A stretch of DNA of 33,334 nucleotides from Betaproteobacteria bacterium RIFCSPLOWO2_02_FULL_65_20 (lineage in GTDB: Bacteria; Pseudomonadota; Gammaproteobacteria; Burkholderiales; SG8-39). The notes beneath the pieces are model-generated. The model was not told where the DNA came from. It saw only the letters and a list, made by a program, of their open reading frames with translations, and ran no database searches. The stretch spans positions 3,588 through 36,921 of the forward strand of contig MEQZ01000214.1 of the NCBI GenBank assembly GCA_001770425.1, read 5' to 3'. Below are positions 1-8,695 of this stretch, one piece after another. The stretch's first letter is position 1. Each line of letters begins with the position of its first letter. The position numbers and the translations under genes are program-made.

Positions 1-1
1 T

Positions 2-361
2 GCGCGCGAGCGCGCCGCCCCCGGTGCGCCCAAGGCCGCCGCCGCGCCGGCCCAGGCATCGTCCGCCCCCGCCCCCGCCCCTGCCCCCGCGCCCGCCCAG
101 GGCCAAACCGAGCGCCTCTTCGAGATCGCTGAAATCTCCGCTCACATCAATGGGCTGAAAATTTCGGACTACAGGGGTATCAACGCAATCGTGGAGCAGT
201 TCGTCCAGGCGCTGCGCCAGCACCCGGGACTGCAAATCATCGGCACGCGTTCGCCGTTCGACGCGCTCAACGAAAGGGCCGTCTCGGGCAATGTCGGAGA
301 GCAGGAGCGGGACGAGGTGCCGAATTTCACCGTGACCGTCAGCCGGCGGATCGGGACATGA
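2..361 (+). CDS. C-terminal part of a PilN-like T4P/secretion assembly protein (5' end outside window), with Ala-Pro-rich linker
   Basis: Open frame from base 2 to TGA 359-361, reading ARERAAPGAPKAAAAPAQASSAPAPAPAPAPAPAQGQTERLFEIAEISAHINGLKISDYRGINAIVEQFVQALRQHPGLQIIGTRSPFDALNERAVSG...SRRIGT*. Stop overlaps the next ATG (ATGA). PilN assignment is by operon context only. Confidence 0.55.
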   Translation, partial: ARERAAPGAPKAAAAPAQASSAPAPAPAPAPAQGQTERLFEIAEISAHINGLKISDYRGINAIVEQFVQALRQHPGLQIIGTRSPFDALNERAVSGNVGEQERDEVPNFTVTVSRRIGT

Positions 362-963
362 TGCTCGAGCGCTCCGACCTCAGACGACTGCGGATCCCAT
401 TCGTCGCGGCGCTGCTGCTTGCGGGCGTGGGGGCCGCGGCGCTGGTGTTCACCGAAAGAGGTCTCGCGGAGGCCGAACTGCTCAGAAAGGCGGGACACGA
501 CCGGCTCGTGACAGCCAGGGCCCAGCTGGCCAAGGTTTCGGAGGAAGAGCAGGAGATCCGGAACAATCTCGTACAGTTCAACCAACTCTCCGAACGCGGA
601 ATGACCGGCGCCGAGAACAGGCTGGACTGGATCGAAACCCTTACCGCCATCCAGAAGAAGCGCCGCCTGTTCCAGGTTCAATACGTGCTGGAGCCAAAGC
701 GCGCCGTGGACTATCCGGGCGTGGTCCAGAAAGACGGGGCTGCAATCTTCATGGCGAGCAGGGTGAAACTGGAACTGTTGCTGCTGCACGAAGAGGACCT
801 GCTCAACTTCTTGGCCGATCTGAGAGCCTCGCGCGGATCCTTCGCGTCATTGCGAGGCTGCGACATCTCGCGCGAAGGCGTAGTCGCCGGAGGCGGGCCG
901 CTGCGGGCGCGCCTGCACGCGAGTTGCGTCGTCGACATGATCACGATCAAGGCGCCGACATGA
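358..963 (+). CDS. PilO-like membrane-anchored protein of a T4P-like operon
   Basis: 201 aa with one N-terminal TM helix then a coiled-coil-like segment. Overlaps both neighbours by ATGA-type junctions. Confidence 0.6.
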   Translation: MMLERSDLRRLRIPFVAALLLAGVGAAALVFTERGLAEAELLRKAGHDRLVTARAQLAKVSEEEQEIRNNLVQFNQLSERGMTGAENRLDWIETLTAIQKKRRLFQVQYVLEPKRAVDYPGVVQKDGAAIFMASRVKLELLLLHEEDLLNFLADLRASRGSFASLRGCDISREGVVAGGGPLRARLHASCVVDMITIKAPT

Positions 964-1373
964 GGCCGATACTGCTGCTTGCGCTGCTGGCGGCCGTGCT
1001 GCGCGCACCGCCTGCGGGTGCGGCCGAGGATCTGGGGCGCATGTTCTTCACCCCGCAGCAGCGCCAGGACCTCGACCGGCGGCGCGCCGCAAACATCCAG
1101 GAGGCCGCGGCGGTCGTTCAGGAGAGCACCCTGACCGTCGAGGGGCAGGTGTCGCGCTCCAGCGGCAAGAACACGACCTGGATCAACCGCGTGCCGCTGC
1201 ACGACAGCTACCGCAGCCCCGACCCGGCGCAGGTGACCATCACCAGCGGGGAAGGCCAGTCCAGGGTCAAGCTCAAGGTCGGCCAGACCCTCGACAACGT
1301 GCGCGGCGAGGTCCGCGACAGCCTTGCCGGTGGACGGATTGAAGTGGAGAGGACTCCGCCCGCGGCGCGTTAG
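960..1373 (+). CDS. Secreted PilP/MshK-like small protein
   Basis: In-frame ATG at 960 overlaps the upstream stop. Signal peptide MRPILLLALLAAVLRAPPAGA, then VEGQVSRSSGKNTTWINR...VRLKVGQTLDN-type segment. Family assignment is weak. Confidence 0.55.
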   Translation: MRPILLLALLAAVLRAPPAGAAEDLGRMFFTPQQRQDLDRRRAANIQEAAAVVQESTLTVEGQVSRSSGKNTTWINRVPLHDSYRSPDPAQVTITSGEGQSRVKLKVGQTLDNVRGEVRDSLAGGRIEVERTPPAAR

Positions 1374-1392
1374 CCCGGACGGACGCTGCGCC

Positions 1393-3153
1393 ATGCGCGA
1401 TCCCATTCCTCCGTCGTCCCGGCGCACCACGCGCCAGCCGGGCATGGCGATGATCGCCCTGATCACGCTGCTGGCACTGCTCAGCGCCTACCTCATCTCC
1501 ACGCTGCTCTCCAGAACCAGTTCGGAGGTCCTGGTGGACCGTTCACAGCGGGCACAGGATGCGCTCCTGAAGGCAAAGGCGGCGCTGATCGCCTTTGCCG
1601 CCGACACCACCAGCACCGCCATCCAGCCAGGCGCGCTGCCGTGCCCGGACACCAACGACGACGGGAACGCCGAGGGATCGTGCTCCGGAACCAATGTCGT
1701 CCTCGGCCGGTTGCCCTGGAAGACGCTGGGCGTCGACGATATTCGCGACGCGAGCGGCGAGCGCCTCTGGTATGCCCTGTCACCCAGATTTCGAAAAATG
1801 TCGAGTACCGTCGTCAACAGCGACACCCGGGGACAGTTGACCATCACCGACGGCACGGCCTCATCGGGCAACATCATCGCCGTGGTGATCGCGCCCGGCC
1901 CGGCGCTCGGCGCGCAGAGTCAGAGCCGCACCGCCGCCAACGCGAACACTGCCGCCCATTACCTGGAAGGCACCAACGCGGGCACCACAGGCACCCTTAC
2001 CTATGCAACGGCAACGACCGCGCAGCCGTCGGATACCTTCAACGACCGGATCATCGCGATCACGGAGGCGGACTTGTTCGCCATGGTCGAGCCGGTCGTG
2101 GCCAGCATGATCGAGCGCGACGTCAAGCCCGATCTTGCAACCTACTATACGCAGTGGAGCAACAGATTCCCGTTTCCATCCCGGTTCGACAATCCCGACC
2201 CCGGCAGCAACAGCTACGTATCCCCTCCTGTGACCACCCGTACCCAGGCCCAGTACATCGGCGACATTACGCAGACCCCGGGCGGGCTGCTGCCGGTCAC
2301 CGCGTCAGTCACCTATCCCTGGACCGGCGGCTCCGGCGTGGTGACCTTGACCGGCGGGACGGCCGGAGGGATATCGGGGGTATCGTGCAGCGCGATCAGC
2401 TGGCCCCTCGATGCCTGGAACTGCAGCTTTGACATCGACGCGATCAACCTGGGCGGGAACAAGGCGAACTGGGGCCCGTGCAACGGGAATCGCTACTGCA
2501 TGATCGCCCCGAGCTTTACGGTGAGCGGCCGGGTTGGCGCCAACGCCGGGAAGAGCTTCCCCAAGTTGCCGAATGCGAGCGAGGTCACCGTGACCTCCTC
2601 CGGAGGAGGCAGCACGCGCAACCTGACCGCGCGCGCAATCAGCGGCACGCTGTCGGCGGCGGGCGTCGGCACCGTCACATTTTCCGGCACCTACTCCGGC
2701 AACGGAGCCAACGACCCCCCGCGCTACAGATCCTCGTCGTTCTCCCGCTCGATGAGAGTCAGGATTCCGGATATCTTGGTCAGCCCGCTCACCAGCAGTA
2801 CCAGTTGGTTCATCGCCAACGAATGGTATCGCCTCACCTACTACGCGGTTTCGCCGGGGCATCTTCCCGACGGCAGCGGAACCTGCACGGCGCTTCCGGG
2901 CACCCCGTCGTGCCTGACGGTGAACAAGATGCCGTCGTATTACGCCTCCCCCGGCACGGACAAGCGCGCTGTCCTGATCCTCGGCGGCCGCTCGCTGAAC
3001 GCGACATCGCGGCCGTCCGCAACCCTCGGGAATTACCTCGAGTCCACGAACGCCGCGCCGGCCGGCTACATTTTCGAACACCGCGCCGGCCTGCCCTCGT
3101 CGATCAACGACCGCGTGGTCGTCGTCTGCCCCGACAGCGCGCTGTGCCCATGA
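1393..3153 (+). CDS. Large PilX-like pilus-associated protein
   Basis: In-frame ATG at 1393. N-terminal TM GMAMIALITLLALLSAYLISTLL, then LPCPD...GRLPWKTLG...GERLWY motif. Long extracellular Ser/Thr/Gly-rich region. Confidence 0.65.
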   Translation: MRDPIPPSSRRTTRQPGMAMIALITLLALLSAYLISTLLSRTSSEVLVDRSQRAQDALLKAKAALIAFAADTTSTAIQPGALPCPDTNDDGNAEGSCSGTNVVLGRLPWKTLGVDDIRDASGERLWYALSPRFRKMSSTVVNSDTRGQLTITDGTASSGNIIAVVIAPGPALGAQSQSRTAANANTAAHYLEGTNAGTTGTLTYATATTAQPSDTFNDRIIAITEADLFAMVEPVVASMIERDVKPDLATYYTQWSNRFPFPSRFDNPDPGSNSYVSPPVTTRTQAQYIGDITQTPGGLLPVTASVTYPWTGGSGVVTLTGGTAGGISGVSCSAISWPLDAWNCSFDIDAINLGGNKANWGPCNGNRYCMIAPSFTVSGRVGANAGKSFPKLPNASEVTVTSSGGGSTRNLTARAISGTLSAAGVGTVTFSGTYSGNGANDPPRYRSSSFSRSMRVRIPDILVSPLTSSTSWFIANEWYRLTYYAVSPGHLPDGSGTCTALPGTPSCLTVNKMPSYYASPGTDKRAVLILGGRSLNATSRPSATLGNYLESTNAAPAGYIFEHRAGLPSSINDRVVVVCPDSALCP

Positions 3154-3968
3154 ACCGGTGCAGGGGATTCACGCTGGCCGAACTGGCGATTGCGCTGGTG
3201 ATCATCGGCCTGCTGCTCGCGAGCGCATTCGTTCCGCTGAACACCCAGATCGAACTGCGCGCAGTCACCGACACGCGGCGTATCCAGGAAAACGTGAAGG
3301 ACGCGATCACCGGCTTCGCCCAGGCCAACGGCCGCCTGCCCTGCCCCGCGGATCCGACCATCGCCTCGGGAGTTGCGAACGCCGGCACGGAGCGCGCGAC
3401 CTGCAATACCGGCGCCAACATGGTCGGCGTGGTGCCATGGGCGACGCTGGGCACACCCGAGCTCGACGCGTGGGGACGCCGTCTCACCTATCGCGTCGCA
3501 ACCATATTCGCCGACGCCATCGCCTCGGCCACCTACCAGTCCACCGGTCAGACGCCTACGTGTGACCCACCGACGAACCCGACGACTCCCGCCCCGGTAC
3601 TGGCGTCGTTTGCGCTGTGCTCCCTGGGCGATATCACGGTGTATACGCGGGACCCCGCCAACCACGCCACCACCACAGCCCTGGCGAGCGGAGTGGCCGC
3701 GGTCATCGTTTCACACGGCAAGAACGGCAACGGCGCCTACGTCCCCAGCGGCTCCCAGAAGACGGCGGCCGCCGCGAATACGGACGAATTGGCCAACGCC
3801 ACCTTTACTGCCGGGGCCACCAGCTTCTACAACCGCGATCCCACGCCAAGCGCGTCGGGCTGCAGCGACACCTCCGGCACGGCGTTCTGCGAGTTCGACG
3901 ACATCATCACCTGGATCTCGCCGCCGACGCTGGTCATGCGCATGGTGAGCGCGGGCAAGTTGCCGTAG
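3150..3968 (+). CDS. Type IV prepilin-like protein with class III-type N-terminal methylation motif
   Basis: ATG 3150 overlaps TGA of upstream gene. MNRCRGFTLAELAIALVIIGLLLASAF is a canonical prepilin N-terminus (G/FTLAE). LPCPAD...VPWATLG...DAWGRRLTYRV module. Confidence 0.85.
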   Translation: MNRCRGFTLAELAIALVIIGLLLASAFVPLNTQIELRAVTDTRRIQENVKDAITGFAQANGRLPCPADPTIASGVANAGTERATCNTGANMVGVVPWATLGTPELDAWGRRLTYRVATIFADAIASATYQSTGQTPTCDPPTNPTTPAPVLASFALCSLGDITVYTRDPANHATTTALASGVAAVIVSHGKNGNGAYVPSGSQKTAAAANTDELANATFTAGATSFYNRDPTPSASGCSDTSGTAFCEFDDIITWISPPTLVMRMVSAGKLP

Positions 3969-4013
3969 AATGCCGACGACCCGCATCACGGCCATCACAG
4001 CCCGTCTCCACCG

Positions 4014-5321
4014 ATGACGCATTCGCACACCTTCGTCGCCCGGCTGCGAGGCGCCGGCGTCGAGCCCGGCGACCCGGACGAGCTGCGCATCAAGAAATCG
4101 ATCATGGTCTTCGCCATGGGCCTGATGACGACCGCGCCGATGGTCTGGCTGGCGCTGTACTGGCTGCTCGGCCTGCAGCTCTCGGCCACGCTGCCTTTCG
4201 CCTTCCAGCTGATTTCGGTGCTGACGCTGGCGGTGTACATCATGACCGGCGGCTTCCGCTTCTTCCAGTACGCGCAGCTCGGCCTGTTCCTGTTCTTTCC
4301 GTTCGTGGCGCAGTTGTTGATCGGCAACTTCATCTCGGCGAGCGGCGTCGTCCTGTGGGGCATCCTCGCGCCGATCGTCGCGGTGCCGGTGCTGGGGCCC
4401 CGCGAATCGATGCCCTGGTTCGCGGCGCACGTGACTTTGCTGGCGATCTGCGGCTTCATCGACTTCCAGCTTCCGGGCGCGGCGGCTGCGACGCTCCGGG
4501 TGCCATCGAGCGTGAGCGGCGTCTTCTTCACGCTGAATTTCATCGCGATCTCCGGCATCAGCTACTTTCTGCTGCGCTACGCGGCGCAGCAGAAAGAGGC
4601 CTACGAGTCGCAACTGAAGCAGGCGCACCGCCTGCTGCAGGTCGAGCAGGACAAATCCGAGCGGCTGCTGCTCAACATCCTGCCCGGCCCGGTAGCCGAA
4701 CGGCTGAAGAAGGATGACGGCGCCGTCGCCGACGGATTCGCCGACGTCACGGTCATGTTCGGCGACATCGTCAACTTCACCCAGATCGCCGAAGGCATGG
4801 CCCCAGGCCAGATCTTCACCATGCTGAACAAGATCTTTTCCGGATTCGACGCGCTCGCCGATAAACACGGGCTGGAGAAGATCAAGACCATCGGCGATGC
4901 GTACATGGTCGCCGGCGGGCTCAACCTCGGAGAAGGTCCGGACTACACCGCCAAGATCGCGGACATGGCCCTGGACATGCGCGACATGCTCGCGCATGAC
5001 AAGTCGGTCAACGAACTGGGCCTGGCAATCCGCATCGGTATCGGCACCGGACCGGTCGTCGCCGGCGTGGTCGGCAAGAAGAAATTCATCTATGACCTGT
5101 GGGGCGATACCGTCAACATGGCCAGCCGCATCACCTCCGAGGGGGTCCCGGGCATGATCCAGGCCGACGCCATGACCTACCGCCGGCTGAAGAACCAGTT
5201 CGACTTCCACGCCCCCCAGACGCTCCACCTCAAGAGCAAGGGCGAGACGGTGGTATACCGGCTCATCGGCAGGACGACCGGGACCCACGACGACACCGGC
5301 GCCCGACTCGCCGATACATGA
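4014..5321 (+). CDS. Membrane class III adenylate/guanylate cyclase
   Basis: Multi-TM N-terminus. Cyclase catalytic motifs VTVMFGDIVNFTQIAEG, EKIKTIGDAYMVAGGL and YDLWGDTVNMASRI. Confidence 0.9.
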   Translation: MTHSHTFVARLRGAGVEPGDPDELRIKKSIMVFAMGLMTTAPMVWLALYWLLGLQLSATLPFAFQLISVLTLAVYIMTGGFRFFQYAQLGLFLFFPFVAQLLIGNFISASGVVLWGILAPIVAVPVLGPRESMPWFAAHVTLLAICGFIDFQLPGAAAATLRVPSSVSGVFFTLNFIAISGISYFLLRYAAQQKEAYESQLKQAHRLLQVEQDKSERLLLNILPGPVAERLKKDDGAVADGFADVTVMFGDIVNFTQIAEGMAPGQIFTMLNKIFSGFDALADKHGLEKIKTIGDAYMVAGGLNLGEGPDYTAKIADMALDMRDMLAHDKSVNELGLAIRIGIGTGPVVAGVVGKKKFIYDLWGDTVNMASRITSEGVPGMIQADAMTYRRLKNQFDFHAPQTLHLKSKGETVVYRLIGRTTGTHDDTGARLADT

Positions 5322-5833
5322 ATTCCGCGCAGCGAACCGTCGTCATCCTCGCCGCGATCAACCTCGCGCTGATGCTGCTCTTTCCTCCGCACGATTCGCT
5401 GTCGCTGTGGCGCGGAGGAACGCCGTCACTGGACGGCTTTTACTTCGTCTTCGACCGGCACTACAACAAGCAAACCAACGGCGACCTGCTGACACTGCAA
5501 ATCCTGTGGCTGCTCGCCAACACCGCGCTCGCCTGGCTGCTGCTGCAACGGCCGGCCGGCGAACGCATCATGAGCCGTCGCGCGGCGGTGCTCCTGGTCG
5601 TGGTCGCGAACCTCGCCGTGGTCCTGCTGTTTCCACCGTTCGAGAACTACGCGTCCGCGACGCGCATGTCGGGTACCTGGTTCGACGGATTCTATTTCGC
5701 GTTCGGCGACAAACTGCACCGGCGTTTCTACTTGCCGCTGCTCTACATCGAGGTGCTCTGGGTGCTGATCAACGGCGCGGTGCTGTGGCTGCTGTTGCGC
5801 GAACCGCCGCAGCAGGAAAGCGGCGGGTCCTGA
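5318..5833 (+). CDS. Small membrane protein with two tandem homologous halves
   Basis: ATG 5318 overlaps the cyclase stop region. Halves NLALMLLFPP...LDGFYFVF...ILWLLANTALAWLLLQRP and NLAVVLLFPP...FDGFYFAF...VLWVLINGAVLWLLLREP are visibly duplicated. Confidence 0.7.
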   Translation: MNSAQRTVVILAAINLALMLLFPPHDSLSLWRGGTPSLDGFYFVFDRHYNKQTNGDLLTLQILWLLANTALAWLLLQRPAGERIMSRRAAVLLVVVANLAVVLLFPPFENYASATRMSGTWFDGFYFAFGDKLHRRFYLPLLYIEVLWVLINGAVLWLLLREPPQQESGGS

Positions 5834-5882
5834 GCACGCGACGCCGTAACCAACCGCATCGCCCGTTCCCGGCATCCCTCGA

Positions 5883-5924
5883 TCTCCCGATTTCGCGAAG
5901 TTGCAACTTCGCGAAATCGGGAGA
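5883..5924. repeat. Palindromic element copy A: perfect 42-bp palindrome TCTCCCGATTTCGCGAAGTTG/CAACTTCGCGAAATCGGGAGA
   Basis: Read directly; 21+21 nt perfect inverted repeat with no spacer, between convergent genes ending at 5833 and 6015. Confidence 0.95.
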
Positions 5925-6014
5925 CATAGAGAACCCCGGATTCGTCTCCGGCGCTGGCTGCACTTGAGTGGTAACGGACGGCCGTTTCAGCATCAACGGC
6001 CCCTGACTCGGCGC

Positions 6015-7733
6015 TCAGGACCCCGGTTTCGGCCGCTTGGCCTCGCCCTTGAGCGTGAAGCCGACCTTGCCCGGTTCGTTCGACGACAGCACGATCGAAT
6101 AGCCCGAGATCTCAGCCAGGCGCGCGGTCTGGTAAAGACCGATCCCGTAGCCGGCCTCCGACGGCACCGGCCCGCGAAGCAGCCCGTGCAGCACCCCCGG
6201 CGCGACCGCAATCCCGCTGTCGGTCACCGTCAGATCGATTGTGCCGCTGCACTCGAACCGTGCCCGTATTTTCACCGTGTCATCGAGCTTGGACTTGCGC
6301 AGGGCATTCTGCAGGAAGTTGTCCCCGGCGCTGTCGAAGAGTTCCTTCGGCAGCAATGTCGTGTCGTCGATCTCTCCGGTCTCGAAATCGATTCCCCGGT
6401 TCTGGTAGCCGCGCTGGAACGCGTCCCACCAGGCCTGCGCAGTGATGAACCGGCCGGTATCGCTATCCGGTTTCCTCAGCTTGTCCACGGTCTGCTGCAG
6501 GCGCTGCGCGATCACCGGCAGTTGTCTGCGCATGAGCGCCGACAGCACCGAGGCGTCTTGCTCCCGCTCTGCCGCCCCGCACAGCACGTTGAGCGACTGC
6601 AGCAGGTTCTTGACGTCGTGGGTCATGCGCGCGCCGGTCTCGTGCACGGCCTGCAGGTACGTCTGCTGCTGCAGCTTCTCCTCGCGCAGCTTGGCGACGT
6701 AGAACTCCCCGAGCATCTGCCCGAGCAGGTGAAAATGCCAGATCAGCGACGGCGAGATGGCCGAGCGCGTGAACACCCGCAGGTGCATCGCCTGATTGGT
6801 GTACTCGACCGAGTTCTTGGAGACCGTCCCGAAATCCCCCGACTCACCGGCGGTGTGCCAGAACCCCCCCGACACCCAGGGCAGCCGGGCAAGTCCGGCA
6901 CAGGCTTCCTTCAGGAACCGCTCGGGCCGGGCTTCCAGTTGCGAAAGCTCGGCGAGAAAATACAGCCATTGCTCGAAAGGCAGACCGATCGACAGCAGGT
7001 AGCGCGAGAAATACATCGACAGTCCGTGAAAACCGGCGCGCGGATTCCAGGCGAGCGACAAGAGCAGCAGGACCGCCGCTATGGCGAGCAGACTGTAGCT
7101 GAGCGCCTGCGCATACGGAGCGTTGCCGACACGCATGAACGCGAACGTCCCCAGCACCAGCACCATGAGCAGCAGGAAAATCATGGTCGAGTACAAAAAG
7201 TCGACGACCTGTGGCGTCTCTGACGATTCGGCCTCGGCAGGAATGACGGCCATGACCAGGAACAGCACCGGCAGGCCGTATTGGGCCAGCAACTGGATTT
7301 CGATTGGCAACCCTTTCCCCAGGAACGTGTTGGGCACGATCCACAGCAGCAGCAGCGCGATCAGGTAGAACAGCACGACCAGGTAAAAACGCTGCAGCCA
7401 CCGCGCCTGGAACAGGAACACTTTCCCGCCGACGATGCCGGCGAACACGCTGACCCACAGCGCCAGCAGCCACCAGTTGAGGAAAAACAGCGTCGCGACC
7501 GCGATCACGACCATGCCAACCAACTGGGCCGCGGTCAGGCGCTGCTCGCCGCGCATGAACGGCTGCCAGATGATGAACAGGCCGAAGTGTGCGAGCATGA
7601 GGGCCCGTGCCCACGGATCCCCTGCGCCGCGCATGGCCGACAGGTGCAGCACCACCAGCATCGTGAGAAACAGGATGCGCCAGAAGCGCGTGGTCACCAG
7701 CTGTGAGGCCTGAAGGAGCTTAGTGGTCGCCAT
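6015..7733 (-). CDS. Membrane sensor histidine kinase
   Basis: Many N-terminal TM helices. H-box-like TGARMTHDVKNLLQSLNVL, N-box-like GDNFLQNALRKS, and G-box-like VTDSGIAV...GYGIGLYQTARLAEISG. Confidence 0.85.
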   Translation of the reverse strand: MATTKLLQASQLVTTRFWRILFLTMLVVLHLSAMRGAGDPWARALMLAHFGLFIIWQPFMRGEQRLTAAQLVGMVVIAVATLFFLNWWLLALWVSVFAGIVGGKVFLFQARWLQRFYLVVLFYLIALLLLWIVPNTFLGKGLPIEIQLLAQYGLPVLFLVMAVIPAEAESSETPQVVDFLYSTMIFLLLMVLVLGTFAFMRVGNAPYAQALSYSLLAIAAVLLLLSLAWNPRAGFHGLSMYFSRYLLSIGLPFEQWLYFLAELSQLEARPERFLKEACAGLARLPWVSGGFWHTAGESGDFGTVSKNSVEYTNQAMHLRVFTRSAISPSLIWHFHLLGQMLGEFYVAKLREEKLQQQTYLQAVHETGARMTHDVKNLLQSLNVLCGAAEREQDASVLSALMRRQLPVIAQRLQQTVDKLRKPDSDTGRFITAQAWWDAFQRGYQNRGIDFETGEIDDTTLLPKELFDSAGDNFLQNALRKSKLDDTVKIRARFECSGTIDLTVTDSGIAVAPGVLHGLLRGPVPSEAGYGIGLYQTARLAEISGYSIVLSSNEPGKVGFTLKGEAKRPKPGS

Positions 7734-7736
7734 TCG

Positions 7737-7781
7737 TTGATCCCCTCGATCCCCTTGATCCGGTTGATCCTGTCGATCCGC
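7737..7781. repeat. Five tandem 9-bp units (TYGATCCNN) immediately upstream of the histidine kinase start
   Basis: TTGATCCCC-TCGATCCCC-TTGATCCGG-TTGATCCTG-TCGATCCGC read directly. Confidence 0.85.
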
Positions 7782-7908
7782 CCCGGATCCCAGCCAGCGT
7801 GCCCGAACCAGTGGCCCGTGGAGCTACCCGGTTCGCCGTTGCAGGCACGATTTATGCCATTATCAGCCGCATGATCGGCCTCGTGGTCAACCGCAAATCA
7901 ACCGCGCG

Positions 7909-8685
7909 ATGATGGCATTGAATTTCATATTCACCCTTGCCGGCGCCACGCTGCTCGAGGCGACTCGCAACCGCCTGTTCTGGCTCGCGGCAATCGTGGT
8001 CGGCGTCGCGCTCGGGCTGGCGCAGTTCCTCAACCAGGTGGCCATCACCGAGTCGATCGAGATCCAGCTGGCGCTGCTCGCCGCGCTGCTGCGCGTCGCG
8101 GCGGTTTTCATCGTGGCCACGTTCATCATCACCAGCATGGTACGCGAAGCGAACGACAAGGTCACCGAACTCATGCTGTCGCAGCCGGCGCCCCGGTCGA
8201 GCTATTTTCTGGGCAAGTTCGCCGGCTATGCGCTGGTGGCCGTGATTCTCGCGCTGGCCTTCGCGCTGCCCCTCGCCCTGTTCGCCCCCACGGCGGGCCT
8301 CGCGGCCTGGGCGGCCTCGCTGGTAGGCGAGCTGCTGATCGTCACCTCGGTGAGCCTGTTCTGTGTCATTTCGCTCACCCAGGTCCTCTCGGCATTCGCG
8401 GCCACCGCGGGATTCTATTTGCTCTCCCGCTCCATGGCGGCAATGCAGGTGATCGCCGGCGCGTCGCTGACCACCGAGCACACGTTTGCCGACACCGCCA
8501 TCAACTGGATCGTCGATGCGATCGCGCTGCTGCTGCCGAGTCTGGATCGAATGGCCCGGACCGACTGGCTCGTCAATGCCGGTCCGGGCATGGATGAGGC
8601 ACTGGGACTGGTCGCCCAGAGCGCCCTCTACATCGTGCTGATCGCCAGCGCAGCCCTGTTCGATCTGCATCGCAAGAACTATTAG
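7909..8685 (+). CDS. ABC-2-type transporter permease-like membrane protein
   Basis: 258 aa, six predicted hydrophobic segments, N-terminal TLLEATRNRLFW and MVREANDKVTELMLSQPAPRSSYFLGKF typical of ABC-2 permeases. No ATPase gene adjacent in the window. Confidence 0.65.
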   Translation: MMALNFIFTLAGATLLEATRNRLFWLAAIVVGVALGLAQFLNQVAITESIEIQLALLAALLRVAAVFIVATFIITSMVREANDKVTELMLSQPAPRSSYFLGKFAGYALVAVILALAFALPLALFAPTAGLAAWAASLVGELLIVTSVSLFCVISLTQVLSAFAATAGFYLLSRSMAAMQVIAGASLTTEHTFADTAINWIVDAIALLLPSLDRMARTDWLVNAGPGMDEALGLVAQSALYIVLIASAALFDLHRKNY

Positions 8686-8695
8686 GCCCCCGCCG

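Noticed and set aside
3711-5288. Long minus-strand ORF (525 aa) opposite the prepilin/cyclase genes
   Set aside because: Low-complexity Arg/Asp/Gln/His-rich translation typical of antisense shadow ORFs in GC-rich DNA; the plus-strand cyclase is unambiguous.
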